In this document: positions 52,677-62,243 of the stretch, piece after piece
How the letters are laid out: each line of letters opens with the position of its first letter
Numbering within the stretch: the stretch's first letter is position 1
DNA from: an uncultured Clostridium sp.
GTDB taxonomy: Bacteria; Bacillota; Clostridia; Lachnospirales; Lachnospiraceae
DNA length: 64,000 bases
Direction of reading: 5' to 3'
NCBI RefSeq assembly: GCF_900547735.1
Contig: NZ_URHZ01000003.1
Span: forward strand, 62,001 to 126,000
Program-made: the position numbers and the translations under genes
Notes under the pieces: generated by a model
What the model was told of the DNA's origin: nothing
Databases searched by the model: none
What the model saw: the letters and a program-made list of their open reading frames with translations, nothing else

Positions 52677-53873
52677 CTACTGTGACAGTTTTTCTTGAAT
52701 TTGTTTATAAATGATCTCGTTGTTCTCTGCATTGTCATAACACATATATTTTCTGCGCATCTGCCCGCGCAAATCCTGATGCCTGCACGGATCTTTTAAA
52801 TTCTTTTCTATATCTGAAATAAGCATTTCCTCATTGACCGCTACATCACCCGCTGCAACCTCTTCCTTGGAAAAATACAGTCCCCTGTCATTATCACGGT
52901 AAAAATGATAATCATACAAATAGTATTGGACAGGTCGCTCCAACACTAGGTAGTCAAATGAAGCTCCGGAATAATCCGTTATCAGTATATCTGCCGCCGC
53001 AAGTAAAGACTGCGCGTCCCAATCTTTTAATATAAATACCCTTCCCAGCATTTCTGTTGCTTTAGAATGCCGCTCCTGATTTACAAAATGTGCCTTTTCT
53101 ACAATTACTGCATTATATTTCTCCAATATTTTTGTAAGTCTCCTGTCATCAGCCAAAGACGAGAAAGAGAAAGTATTTTCCCGTGTGTCCCGAAATGTAG
53201 GCATATAGGCAATTATTTTTGTATCACTATCCATGTTTAATTTTTCTGTTAATTCACTCCTCGATTTAATGTGAAATCTTTTATCGTATAATACAGTATT
53301 TCTTGGATGCCCTGCTAAAATAAAATTCCTGTTTTTCGCTCCGAACGCACTTTGATAGCAGGGACGAAACACATCTGACGGGATCACATAGCAGTCACAG
53401 TTAAAAGCATAATCATATAAATAGCAATAAATTAAAAAGGCCCATCCCCGCATATTACTGCCACTATGTCCGATTTTCTTCCACGGAATTCCATGCCAAA
53501 GATTTACCGTTACTGCATTTCCAAAAAAATTATTTCCTTTTAAAGAAAGATCCCTAAGCCCTTGTCCAACAACCACAACACCTGCTTCTGAAATAATATG
53601 CTTTGCCTCTGCAGTATTCATTTCACATACTTTGATTTTATTGTTGAGCCTGGATGTATCTACTCCCTTATTTGCTATCCAAATAAGTTTAATTTCAGGA
53701 TGGACTTTGGCTAGATAGTTTGCGAAATACATACAGTTATCATTGCATTTTCTTCCAAACCACTCACCGAAAACCCAAATATTTTTATTCGTTCTATTTC
53801 GTCTGCTGCTCACTTTAACTGCTATACCACTTAATAGGTTCCATATTTTCTCTGCTTTATTAGTTTGACTCAT
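52677..53873 (-). CDS. CDP-glycerol glycerophosphotransferase-like (TagB/TagF family) transferase
   Basis: 398 aa from the ATG at 53873, overlapping the flippase stop (ATGA). Glyphos_transf motifs: VNLWHGIPWKKIGHSG, IAYMPTFRDTRENTF, DILITDYSGASFDYLVLERP. Family members move a phospho-alcohol from a CDP donor to a glycan. Since the next genes make CMP-HEP and no CDP-glycerol synthase is seen here, the likely activity is transfer of hydroxyethylphosphonate to the locus C polymer; this is inference. Confidence 0.82.
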   Translation of the reverse strand: MSQTNKAEKIWNLLSGIAVKVSSRRNRTNKNIWVFGEWFGRKCNDNCMYFANYLAKVHPEIKLIWIANKGVDTSRLNNKIKVCEMNTAEAKHIISEAGVVVVGQGLRDLSLKGNNFFGNAVTVNLWHGIPWKKIGHSGSNMRGWAFLIYCYLYDYAFNCDCYVIPSDVFRPCYQSAFGAKNRNFILAGHPRNTVLYDKRFHIKSRSELTEKLNMDSDTKIIAYMPTFRDTRENTFSFSSLADDRRLTKILEKYNAVIVEKAHFVNQERHSKATEMLGRVFILKDWDAQSLLAAADILITDYSGASFDYLVLERPVQYYLYDYHFYRDNDRGLYFSKEEVAAGDVAVNEEMLISDIEKNLKDPCRHQDLRGQMRRKYMCYDNAENNEIIYKQIQEKLSQ

Positions 53874-55294
53874 ACCTGTATATCCGCCTTTCTGCTCACG
53901 CTTTTCCAATAGCTGAAAGCACAGAATAATAATACTGCCAGCACCCCAAAACGAAATTCAATATACGAAACCAAAGTGACCGCGATAGCTGCGACTGTTA
54001 CACATAAGCCACCGCTCAAGAATAAATCAGACCACTTAAAGTAATGTACGTTACCGATTCTTGACGATATAAGCGCATGAAATGCAAAATTCAAACCATA
54101 GGTCACTGCTGTCGTGTACGCTGCTGCAACATACCCATACATGGGAATAAAAATACTATTAAGCACTATATTTATCATTGCAGCTACCACTGTACCCAAT
54201 GCAATTAATTTGGTCTTTCCATAATAATATTGAACCTGTACAGGTATTGTGTATAAAAAAGCAAAAAAGCCCCCCACAAGAATAGGTATCACACAATACT
54301 CCGCTCCGGCATATGAAGATGTGCCTAAGATAACAATTAATTCCGGTGAAACAAGCATAATTGATGATACAAACAAGGCTACCATAACTGCATACTGTGT
54401 TGCACGTTTTTGTATACTTCCAATCTCACCAATTTGGGCTTTTTCAAAAAACCACGGACTCCAAACATTTTCCAGCGAGGCTGTTGTGACTCCAACAATA
54501 GAATAGATGTTATAAGCAAAGCTGTATATTCCGGCTTGTGCCGCGCCGCAAATGCTATTTATCATGATTCGATCAAACTGATTTAATAATACCTGCGATA
54601 TTCCGTGCGGGATTAGAGGAACACTGTAGGCTAAAGCAAATCTCCAATAACGAAAATTAGTTGTTCTGTCTGCAGGCGGCCTTTTTTCTTTCCAAAAATA
54701 CAAACAAATAAACACCGCTAAAAACAAAACAGGAATCACCGTTCCGACTATACGTCCTTCTGCAGGATGCCTGCTAAATACCGCCTTTATCAGCAGAATA
54801 GATAATCCAATATTGAACACGGCATTAAAACCTGCTGCCAGTAAATAGCTTTTATAACTGTAAGTAATACTTAAATACACATTAAAAATAGAAAGTATCG
54901 CGCTCCCCAGACAATGTAATATCAATAAATTATGTATCCAGTAGTCAAACCCCGTATATGCTGTTAAAGGTCTTTCAAACATCTTTATCAGAAGAAGCCA
55001 AGTCCCCGCGCTAACTAATAACAATATCATGCAGGAAGACACAAATTCGCCATAATCTTTCCCATATTTATATCTTGCGTTTTTTTGACATGTATTAAGT
55101 GTAAAGCCCACACACATATAAAGAATACTTTCATAAGCAATATATGTATTATAAATACCATAGTTATCAGGGGATAAAAGACGTGCAAATATTGGAATTG
55201 AAAAAAACGTCAATCCCTTAATCATATAATTTCCAATCGTATAACCTAACCCAGCTTTTAAAATAGCATTACCGTTCTGCTTTATTTTCTTCAT
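53870..55294 (-). CDS. wzx: Wzx-type polysaccharide flippase, locus C
   Basis: 474 aa from the ATG at 55294 (a TTG upstream is possible). About 12-14 membrane helices; N-terminus AGLGYTIGNYMIKGLTFFSIPIFARLLSPDNYGIYNTY typical of RfbX-like flippases. Exports the locus C lipid-linked unit. It lies after a decayed acetyltransferase remnant. Confidence 0.86.
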   Translation of the reverse strand: MKKIKQNGNAILKAGLGYTIGNYMIKGLTFFSIPIFARLLSPDNYGIYNTYIAYESILYMCVGFTLNTCQKNARYKYGKDYGEFVSSCMILLLVSAGTWLLLIKMFERPLTAYTGFDYWIHNLLILHCLGSAILSIFNVYLSITYSYKSYLLAAGFNAVFNIGLSILLIKAVFSRHPAEGRIVGTVIPVLFLAVFICLYFWKEKRPPADRTTNFRYWRFALAYSVPLIPHGISQVLLNQFDRIMINSICGAAQAGIYSFAYNIYSIVGVTTASLENVWSPWFFEKAQIGEIGSIQKRATQYAVMVALFVSSIMLVSPELIVILGTSSYAGAEYCVIPILVGGFFAFLYTIPVQVQYYYGKTKLIALGTVVAAMINIVLNSIFIPMYGYVAAAYTTAVTYGLNFAFHALISSRIGNVHYFKWSDLFLSGGLCVTVAAIAVTLVSYIEFRFGVLAVLLFCAFSYWKSVSRKADIQV

Positions 55295-55394
55295 GTGACA
55301 TACTACTCTTTTCAATTTGTTCTATGTGTCTGACAGATTCTTCTGGTTTTGAGAACAATGGCAGCGATGTCAGAAGTTCTGACTCTGGCAAATC

Positions 55395-55490
55395 CCACCA
55401 CCTTATTGCGGAAATTCTTTAATACCCTTGCAGGGCTACCGACAACAATTGTATATGGAGGTATGTCTTTTGTAACAATACTTGCACAAA
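55395..55490 (-). pseudogene. Remnant of a hexapeptide O-acetyltransferase
   Basis: In one minus-strand frame the segment reads SIVTKDIPPYTIVVGSPARV followed by LKNFRNKV, the C-terminal signature of CatB/maltose-acetyltransferase type enzymes (SIVTKDIPPYTIVVGNPAKV). Nothing of the N-terminal part remains between the polymerase and the flippase, so it is a fragment of a lost polymer O-acetyltransferase. Confidence 0.6.
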
Positions 55491-55513
55491 AATAACATTC
55501 CTTGCTCTCTCAG

Positions 55514-56782
55514 CTATTTGATTTCACATTTATTTATTGTAACTGTTCGTTCTTCCATTTTATAGCGTTTTACCTCCATCCATGCCAGAACGCTAAACAT
55601 TTCATACATAAAAATAATTTTAAAATTTACAATTGGTCCACCTGCGATAATATTATAAATTATCAATAGAATAAGAATACACGAATATTTTCTGTTTTTA
55701 TTAAACAAATAAATTGACATATATATCCATATAGTATAAACTGCCAGCACAATCGGACCAAAAAGTAAATACGCCGAAAGTATTCCACAGTGTGGAAATG
55801 TTCCAAATCCTCTATTGTTAATTTCAATCTGTAAATTTGTGAAATAACCCGATATACCAAATGGATTATCTTTCAGGATATCTAAGCCACTCATAATCGA
55901 CTTTGTCCTTCCCAAAATTGAGTCGTCCATTTCTATTGCTTTAAAACTAAGCAGCGTTGCATACCTACTATTGCTAATATACTCTATTATGTTATGGATC
56001 TTTAATGATAAAAAAATCAAACATACTACTACTAAAAAAAGTATTACAAAGTAAGTATTTTTCCGTAGAGATTGCTTACCTTTTAATATAATTTCCAAAA
56101 ACAGAAACAACAAAATCAAACTTGTCATAATTATAGCAAGAGCAATATTAGTTCTTGAGCCTGAAAGGTATAAAGCAATAAAAACCAACATAATATATAA
56201 TACTTTATGCCTACAATTTTTTTTGAAATACAACATTAGTAAACCTATACAACAGAGCACGCCCGTGGATCCCACGTCTAAATTTGAGGCATTGTAGCGT
56301 GAGCCTGACATACCACCAGGCCCGCCTATAGCAAGCATAATAAATACTGTTGCAATATTTAAATAAATAAAATATTCGTACATTTTTTCTGCTGACATTC
56401 CAGTTTTCGCACACTGAAGAGAGCACAACACAAAAGCACTGCCAACACCCAATGTAAGATACATCTCAAATGCCCCTGACACAAAAATACTATTAGAACC
56501 AATAAGCAGATAAATAATTTCTCTTATCACAAAATATATTGAACAATAACCAATCAGCTTATGTTTTTTTATAACTGCAATCAAAATACCAATTAACAAT
56601 ATTACCAATTGAATAATACCGAATGAATAATTCAGCCATTTGTAAGAAACAAAACCTGGAGTAACACACTGATAAACAGGAAGCCATGAGAACACATCAT
56701 CAGGTAGTAGCAGTAACAATATAATTACGGTTATCATAAACATTTGTTGCGTTAATTTTTTTACTCGAAATTTAAATGACAT
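55514..56782 (-). CDS. Wzy-like polymerase, locus C
   Basis: 422 aa from the ATG at 56782, which has AAAGGA at 8 nt; a longer open frame is not needed. About 10-12 membrane helices and a late hydrophilic loop (RSIMSGLDILKDNPFGISGYFTNLQIEINNRGFGTFPHCG) like O-antigen polymerases. Very AT-rich compared with its neighbours, as is common for Wzy genes. Joins repeat units of locus C. Confidence 0.75.
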   Translation of the reverse strand: MSFKFRVKKLTQQMFMITVIILLLLLPDDVFSWLPVYQCVTPGFVSYKWLNYSFGIIQLVILLIGILIAVIKKHKLIGYCSIYFVIREIIYLLIGSNSIFVSGAFEMYLTLGVGSAFVLCSLQCAKTGMSAEKMYEYFIYLNIATVFIMLAIGGPGGMSGSRYNASNLDVGSTGVLCCIGLLMLYFKKNCRHKVLYIMLVFIALYLSGSRTNIALAIIMTSLILLFLFLEIILKGKQSLRKNTYFVILFLVVVCLIFLSLKIHNIIEYISNSRYATLLSFKAIEMDDSILGRTKSIMSGLDILKDNPFGISGYFTNLQIEINNRGFGTFPHCGILSAYLLFGPIVLAVYTIWIYMSIYLFNKNRKYSCILILLIIYNIIAGGPIVNFKIIFMYEMFSVLAWMEVKRYKMEERTVTINKCEIK

Positions 56783-56948
56783 ATCGAAGTTCCTTTGTTT
56801 TCTGTATTCTGATCCGTCCAAGTTCTTCTCGTTTTTATGGGAAACTATGATTTTCGGCAACAGACATATTATATCTATATGTCACCCGACTATTATTCTT
56901 TCAAAAATGAAACAATGGTTACAGTACTATATCTTATGACGACACTTG

Positions 56949-57797
56949 TCATTTTCCCCATAGATGTCTTATCCATAAAAATAGATCACACCAAAGTTGC
57001 GCAGTTCGTGAATACTTCAAATATTCATAATATACAGCTCTGCTTTGACGGTGAATATGAAATTTTTTTTTTCTCTTCATCACACTGTTTACTGTTGAAC
57101 TATGATTATGAATCACTGTAGCATCTAGAATACACGCACATCTATAATTATTTAATGCCAATCGCTCTGCAAGAATTGGTTCCTCACAATATAAAAAAGT
57201 CCGCTCATCCATATAATTAATTTTTCTCATTGCTGAATTTCTCAGCAGCATACAACAGCCCTGTGGTCTGTATGAGAAGCACCAGCCTGATGCCACTTTT
57301 CTATTAATAATTTTACTTTTTCGAGCGCAACTTATCGCTCCTAATGTCAATGATACAATGGAAGGTCTTTTCAGATTTCTATTTATTTCTCTCTTCTCTT
57401 TGTAGTCAAAGACTCTCGGAGATACCGCTGCCAATTCTATATTTTCATCCATAACTTTTACCATTTTTAATAAAATATTCATATCATTAAATATCAAATC
57501 ATTATTACATACCCAACTGTATTTATAGTTGTGTTCGGCCGCCCAACGAATACCAATATTATTACCTGCTGCGTATCCATCATTTGTATGTGATAATAAA
57601 AATATAAACGGTCTGTTACTTTTTTCGTTCCAACTGGTAAGACGTGTCGCGGAATCATTTGGAGAGTTATTATCAACAACTATGATCGTATCTTCAGGAC
57701 AAATAACTTCTCTAAGTTTTTCAACAAAATCTAATGTTATTTTCCAGGTTATGTAATTTAAAACAATAACTGCCACGCGCTTGCCCATATATTCCAC
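56949..57797 (-). CDS. GT2-family glycosyltransferase, locus C
   Basis: 282 aa, GTG start at 57797 with AGGAGAGG upstream (ATG nine bp later is an alternative). Motifs VAVIVLNYITWKITLDFV, IVVDNNSPNDSA, NDGYAAGNNIGIRWA and the metal region WVCNNDLIF, then YCEEPILAERLA. Same subgroup as the GT2 of locus A. Donor unknown. Confidence 0.82.
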   Translation of the reverse strand: MEYMGKRVAVIVLNYITWKITLDFVEKLREVICPEDTIIVVDNNSPNDSATRLTSWNEKSNRPFIFLLSHTNDGYAAGNNIGIRWAAEHNYKYSWVCNNDLIFNDMNILLKMVKVMDENIELAAVSPRVFDYKEKREINRNLKRPSIVSLTLGAISCARKSKIINRKVASGWCFSYRPQGCCMLLRNSAMRKINYMDERTFLYCEEPILAERLALNNYRCACILDATVIHNHSSTVNSVMKRKKKFHIHRQSRAVYYEYLKYSRTAQLWCDLFLWIRHLWGK

Positions 57798-57903
57798 TTG
57801 TTTCCTCTCCTATAAACTACTTATGTAAAATTCTCCTTAAAATAGAATTCAACCTTTAAGATTCATTGTAGTTCTCCTTTTTATAAAGCTTGAAACCCCA
57901 GCG

Positions 57904-58866
57904 TCACTTTTTCCGCCAATATTCCAGCATATCATGTACTGTCTGTTGCATAGAAATTTCCTGCACCCATCCAGTATCCCGCTTAATCTTAGTTACGTCT
58001 CCGACGATTACCCGTTCATCAGTTGGCCGCAGTAATTGCTGGTCAACGCAACGTTCTAATTTATGCCCAATCTCCCTTTCGATCATTGTCACAATATCAT
58101 CCATGCGATAAATATATTCTGACGATATATTATATACATCTCCCGCTTGCCCTTTCTCAGACAATAGTAAAAGTGCCTGAATAAGATCTCTCTGATCCAT
58201 AATCGCTCTCTTTGTATTCAGATTTCCAACACGAAGCTGATAATTACCCGTACGTTCAGCCTCTATCGCCCGTCGTGTAAAATCACTTGTAACATCATTC
58301 ACTTTTCTTGTACCTGTCGAATTAAAAATGCGGGCACGGATGCATCGAATATGATCATTCATAAAATATTGAAATGCAAGTAAATCCTGTCCGACTTTAC
58401 TGACACCATATGGATGCAACGGCTTCAGTTCTGCTGATTCCTTAACAAATATCTCTTCTCCCTGTAATTCATTCAACGTCTCTCCATACTCCGCACTGGA
58501 ACAGGCAACCACCACCATTGGATCATAAGTAGAATCATATTCTGTTCTGACTTTCTTGACTGCTTCAAACACACTGATTGTTCCATTAACATTGGTGTCA
58601 ATTGTAGCATAGGGTTGTGACCAGGAAACAACCGGATAACTCTGCGCAGCCAGGTGAAAAATCTTTTCTGGCCTGTTTTGTAAAATTATTTTTTCAATAT
58701 TTGCAGGATATCGGATATCGCACTCAAGCATTTTAATATCACTATGTATTTCTGTTATATCGGTAGTTGGTTTATAATATGTCCCTATGACCGCTTCGCC
58801 CTTCTCATATAACACTTCAACCATATGAGAACCTACCATACCGCCTGCACCTGTAACAAGTATCAT
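57904..58866 (-). CDS. GDP-mannose 4,6-dehydratase / RMD-like nucleotide-sugar enzyme
   Basis: 320 aa extended SDR. TGAGGMVGSHMVEVL (NAD), FHLAAQSYPVVSW, CSSAEYGE (Ser), YGVSKVGQDLL (Tyr, Lys) and the C-terminal RPTDERVIVGDVTKIKRDTGW, which is characteristic of GDP-mannose 4,6-dehydratase and of the GDP-4-keto-6-deoxymannose reductase Rmd. It makes a GDP-6-deoxyhexose such as GDP-rhamnose or a precursor. The two activities cannot be told apart here. Confidence 0.75.
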   Translation of the reverse strand: MILVTGAGGMVGSHMVEVLYEKGEAVIGTYYKPTTDITEIHSDIKMLECDIRYPANIEKIILQNRPEKIFHLAAQSYPVVSWSQPYATIDTNVNGTISVFEAVKKVRTEYDSTYDPMVVVACSSAEYGETLNELQGEEIFVKESAELKPLHPYGVSKVGQDLLAFQYFMNDHIRCIRARIFNSTGTRKVNDVTSDFTRRAIEAERTGNYQLRVGNLNTKRAIMDQRDLIQALLLLSEKGQAGDVYNISSEYIYRMDDIVTMIEREIGHKLERCVDQQLLRPTDERVIVGDVTKIKRDTGWVQEISMQQTVHDMLEYWRKK

Positions 58867-58870
58867 CCGA

Positions 58871-59944
58871 TTATCCTTCTTTCACTATTAATTTATCATC
58901 TTCAAATATCGCTTTGGCTGTATTGCAAAAATTTTTATAATAGTAGTTTGATATAAAAGCCTGCCTCGCCTCTTTACTCGCTGTATCAATGTTTTTTTCA
59001 AGATATCGAAACGCAGAGTAAAGTTCGCTGTTATTCGTTGGATATCCTATTAGGCATCCTGATTTTCTGTTCTCTATTACATATTTTGATATACCATTTT
59101 CATTGGCAATTACAGGTGTTCCCATCATCAAAGAATTGGGCAGCACTCCGCTTTGCGTGCTTCTCGTATAAGCATTCCATACACAAATACTCTGCAGATA
59201 GTAACCGTTGATTTCCTCAGTTGTCATATACCTGCCATCATGTATATATAAAATTTCTTTTTTTAATGCTTTTATAATACAAGGGCGTTTGCGAATATGG
59301 CTCACATCATCTTTTGTAGCTATCAAAAATTTGATTTTCAAATTATTTTCAATGGCAAATTCAATAAAAGATATAAAATCTTCAGTGCCATGCGCCGGTA
59401 TAAAACCACCTATAAAGGAAAAGTATTCTCGTCTTATGTTATTTGTCTCATTATATTTGTCTTTCATGATAAGGGGAAAAAACTGATAGGGAGCACGGTA
59501 TACTATATGTGCACGCTTATAATAATTCACTCCGGCCTGAGAAGGCAGCAATACGCAGTAACTGTTACGGCAAATTACAGCATTAACTATCGCAGCAGCA
59601 CAGATGCGCAGTGCCTTTTTCCCCTCCTTTACTAATCCGGTCAGCCCCATCCATGGATCATGTAATACATAATAAAACCTGATGTTTCTCTTTCTGCATC
59701 GCTTTGCTAAGGATATATTTTCACTGCCAATGTTATATGAAATGATTATGTCAAATCCCAAATTAACTACTTCTTCTATTTCTTTCCCAATAATAATACG
59801 CTCTGATCCTTTATAATGAATCTGATATTTTTGTGCCAGCACTAAATAAGTTTCGTGCCCCATTTTTTCAAACAAAGAACAAAATGCTTCCATATGTTGA
59901 AGCTGGTTTGGCGAGTATCTTATTGATGCAAGTGCAATCCGCAT
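58871..59944 (-). CDS. GT4-like glycosyltransferase, locus C
   Basis: 357 aa from the ATG at 59944 (GGGGGAG at 8 nt). GT-B layout: MRIALASIRYSPNQLQHMEAFC at the start and, near the end, STQSGVLPNSLMMGTPVIANENG in place of the usual E-x7-E (the first Glu is absent). It may be a divergent GT4 member. Located between the GDP-sugar enzyme and the radical SAM gene. Confidence 0.7.
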   Translation of the reverse strand: MRIALASIRYSPNQLQHMEAFCSLFEKMGHETYLVLAQKYQIHYKGSERIIIGKEIEEVVNLGFDIIISYNIGSENISLAKRCRKRNIRFYYVLHDPWMGLTGLVKEGKKALRICAAAIVNAVICRNSYCVLLPSQAGVNYYKRAHIVYRAPYQFFPLIMKDKYNETNNIRREYFSFIGGFIPAHGTEDFISFIEFAIENNLKIKFLIATKDDVSHIRKRPCIIKALKKEILYIHDGRYMTTEEINGYYLQSICVWNAYTRSTQSGVLPNSLMMGTPVIANENGISKYVIENRKSGCLIGYPTNNSELYSAFRYLEKNIDTASKEARQAFISNYYYKNFCNTAKAIFEDDKLIVKEG

Positions 59945-59960
59945 TTCCTGCACTCCCCCT

Positions 59961-61421
59961 TCATTTAATCAAGCTGTCTTTTAATCTCCAAAATGCCTTC
60001 AAACTGCGTTTGAAATCCGAAACATCATGGAGTCCCGCCCAAATTCTGTGCCAAATATACCAAGGTCTCATATAATATTTTTTTCTAGCATGAGCACAAA
60101 AATCAACCAGCTCTTTCGCACTTAATTCTGGAGTATTTAATATACAATTTAGTGTGCCGTCTTCCTGTAAATATTCATCATATTTCCCGTTGATATATCC
60201 ATTTTCTTTTGCCCATTGATAGGCCTCTGTTCCAGGGTACGGTATCAGTGGAAAAAACTGTACCGTATCCGTCTTAAATCTCATGGCAGCATCTAAAGTA
60301 TGTTCCATGGTCTCCTGAGTTTCACCCTGATTTCCAACCATATAACAAGCATGAATCATCAAACCAGCCCTTTTTGCATTTTCTACATATGCATCAATTA
60401 GCTTTAAATTGCTGCCTTTTTTTATATTCTTTAAGATCTGCTCATTATAGCTTTCGAATCCCGGAATGATAAGGTGGCATCCAGCCTTCTTCATCGCCTG
60501 CATTGTTTTGAGATCGATGTTTACCCGCGCATTGCATAACCACTTAAGGCGCTTTGTAAGTTTTTTCTCCTCAAGCAATTCACATATTTTAATTACACGC
60601 TCTTTATTGGCAGTAAAAGTATCATCTTCAATTACTACCTCATGAACCTCCGGAAAATTCTTTGCAATATATTCAAATTCTTCCACAACATTTTCCGGAC
60701 TTCGGAGGCGATACTTATGACCGTGCAGCGTTTGCGGATATACGCAATAATTACAGTGCGCCGGGCAGCCGCGTCCTGTAAAGATTTGGATTGCCGGAAA
60801 TGATGCGGCAGGAAATACATAATCTCTGATATCCAAATATTTTTTGATAAAGGGAGCCGCCATAGGAATATCATCTAATTGTTCTATGTAATCTGCATCT
60901 GGCGTTTCTTTAATTTCTCCGATGCCATCCCGATATGTCAACCCACGAACAAGGTCAATTGCCACATTGTTTTCCAACGCTTGCACTGTCTTTAATACAA
61001 TATAGTCATACTCACGACGAGCCACAAAGTCTACAGCATCATTAATATTAAGTGTTTCTATTGGTACTGCCGATGGATGTGTGCCTACAAGCATAATCTT
61101 GCTTCCTGGATATTTCTTTTTAAGTTGTTCAGCAAATGCGACATCATTGTAAATCGAAGGTGTACTCGTATCTAAAACAAAGAGTGCCGCATCTGCTGCT
61201 TCCTTGTCCACTCTTTGCAATGTTCGCTGAACATCTAACTGCTTGGCCGGAGCATCAATAAAAGCAATTTCAAATCCATTATTTTCAACTACAGCTGCTG
61301 CATAAATAAGCCACAACGGATAATACAACACTCCGCTATGCCCTATACATGGACTGCGTGATTCCCTCGAAAATTTTCCAAACTCCGCTTTAAATGGGGG
61401 ATTTATAAAACAAACCTTCAT
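59961..61421 (-). CDS. B12-binding-domain radical SAM enzyme
   Basis: 486 aa. N-terminal B12-binding type Rossmann domain (residues ~1-150; VLDTSTPSIYNDV, LVGTHPSAVP; no DxHxxG His motif) and a radical SAM domain with CPAHCNYC (C219, C223, C226), followed by a SAM-binding region and the late YMVGNQGETQETM and FFPLIPYPGTEA. Such class B enzymes methylate carbon or phosphorus centres or rearrange substrates. Fom3, which methylates cytidylyl-HEP in fosfomycin synthesis, has the same architecture, and CMP-HEP is the predicted product of this locus. A sugar or lipid substrate is equally possible. Confidence 0.8.
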   Translation of the reverse strand: MKVCFINPPFKAEFGKFSRESRSPCIGHSGVLYYPLWLIYAAAVVENNGFEIAFIDAPAKQLDVQRTLQRVDKEAADAALFVLDTSTPSIYNDVAFAEQLKKKYPGSKIMLVGTHPSAVPIETLNINDAVDFVARREYDYIVLKTVQALENNVAIDLVRGLTYRDGIGEIKETPDADYIEQLDDIPMAAPFIKKYLDIRDYVFPAASFPAIQIFTGRGCPAHCNYCVYPQTLHGHKYRLRSPENVVEEFEYIAKNFPEVHEVVIEDDTFTANKERVIKICELLEEKKLTKRLKWLCNARVNIDLKTMQAMKKAGCHLIIPGFESYNEQILKNIKKGSNLKLIDAYVENAKRAGLMIHACYMVGNQGETQETMEHTLDAAMRFKTDTVQFFPLIPYPGTEAYQWAKENGYINGKYDEYLQEDGTLNCILNTPELSAKELVDFCAHARKKYYMRPWYIWHRIWAGLHDVSDFKRSLKAFWRLKDSLIK

Positions 61422-62200
61422 ACCTTTGCCACCTCATTATTTAAAGTTATATATTTTTTTAAACCGTTGAGCATATACCAGATCATATAATACATGCGTG
61501 AAACTACGTCCAAGCCTATGTATTTATATGTATTCCAATTCATTTTTGCAGCAATTAATTTATTTCCTGATTTTGATTTCCTCATAAAGCGGTAAATGAG
61601 CAAAGGCTCATCAATTCCATATGCTTTTCTCCCGGTCTTGAGTATCCTAAGCCATATAGCAAAATCCTCATGCATGTTATCCCCCGACGCATAGTATTGC
61701 ATATACAATTCTTTTCGTACCAGCGCAGAAGAATTTGAAATTAGGTTCTGTTTCAGCAACTTCCTGTAGCCGATTTCCGGTGGTACATGCAAATACCATT
61801 CTATTGAATTTCCAGACGAATCCATAAAAGCAGAGCCCGTATAAACCAGATCTGCATTTTTTTCTTTTTGAAGCCTGATCTGCTTTTCCAATTTATCCGC
61901 CGCCCAGGCATCATCACTGTCAAGAATAGCAATCCATTCCCCTCTTGCCTTCTCAAGTCCATATCTGCGTGTATAAGAAACACCACGATTACAGGGATTA
62001 TTAATCAAAAATATCCGCTTATCAAATGCTTCAAACTTTTTTATAATAGAAAGAGTTTTGTCGGTGGAACAGTCATTTATTATAATAAGTTCAAATTGTG
62101 TATACGTTTGTGCCATTACAGACATAACCGCCTTTTCAATAGTATTTTCTGCATTATAAGCAGCCATAATTATACTTATTAATCCAAAGTTTTGCTCCAT
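61418..62200 (-). CDS. GT2-family glycosyltransferase (WaaE/EpsE type), locus C
   Basis: 260 aa from the ATG at 62200 with AGGGG upstream; stop overlaps the radical SAM start (ATGA). ISIIMAAYNAENTIEKAVMSV, IIINDCSTDKT, CNRGVSYTRRYGLEKA and DSDD in AILDSDDAWAADKLEKQ (DxD-like metal site) are clear GT2 motifs. Confidence 0.87.
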   Translation of the reverse strand: MEQNFGLISIIMAAYNAENTIEKAVMSVMAQTYTQFELIIINDCSTDKTLSIIKKFEAFDKRIFLINNPCNRGVSYTRRYGLEKARGEWIAILDSDDAWAADKLEKQIRLQKEKNADLVYTGSAFMDSSGNSIEWYLHVPPEIGYRKLLKQNLISNSSALVRKELYMQYYASGDNMHEDFAIWLRILKTGRKAYGIDEPLLIYRFMRKSKSGNKLIAAKMNWNTYKYIGLDVVSRMYYMIWYMLNGLKKYITLNNEVAKV

Positions 62201-62243
62201 ACCATGCACCCCTGTCACATATCATTTGACTAGCTAATACCTC

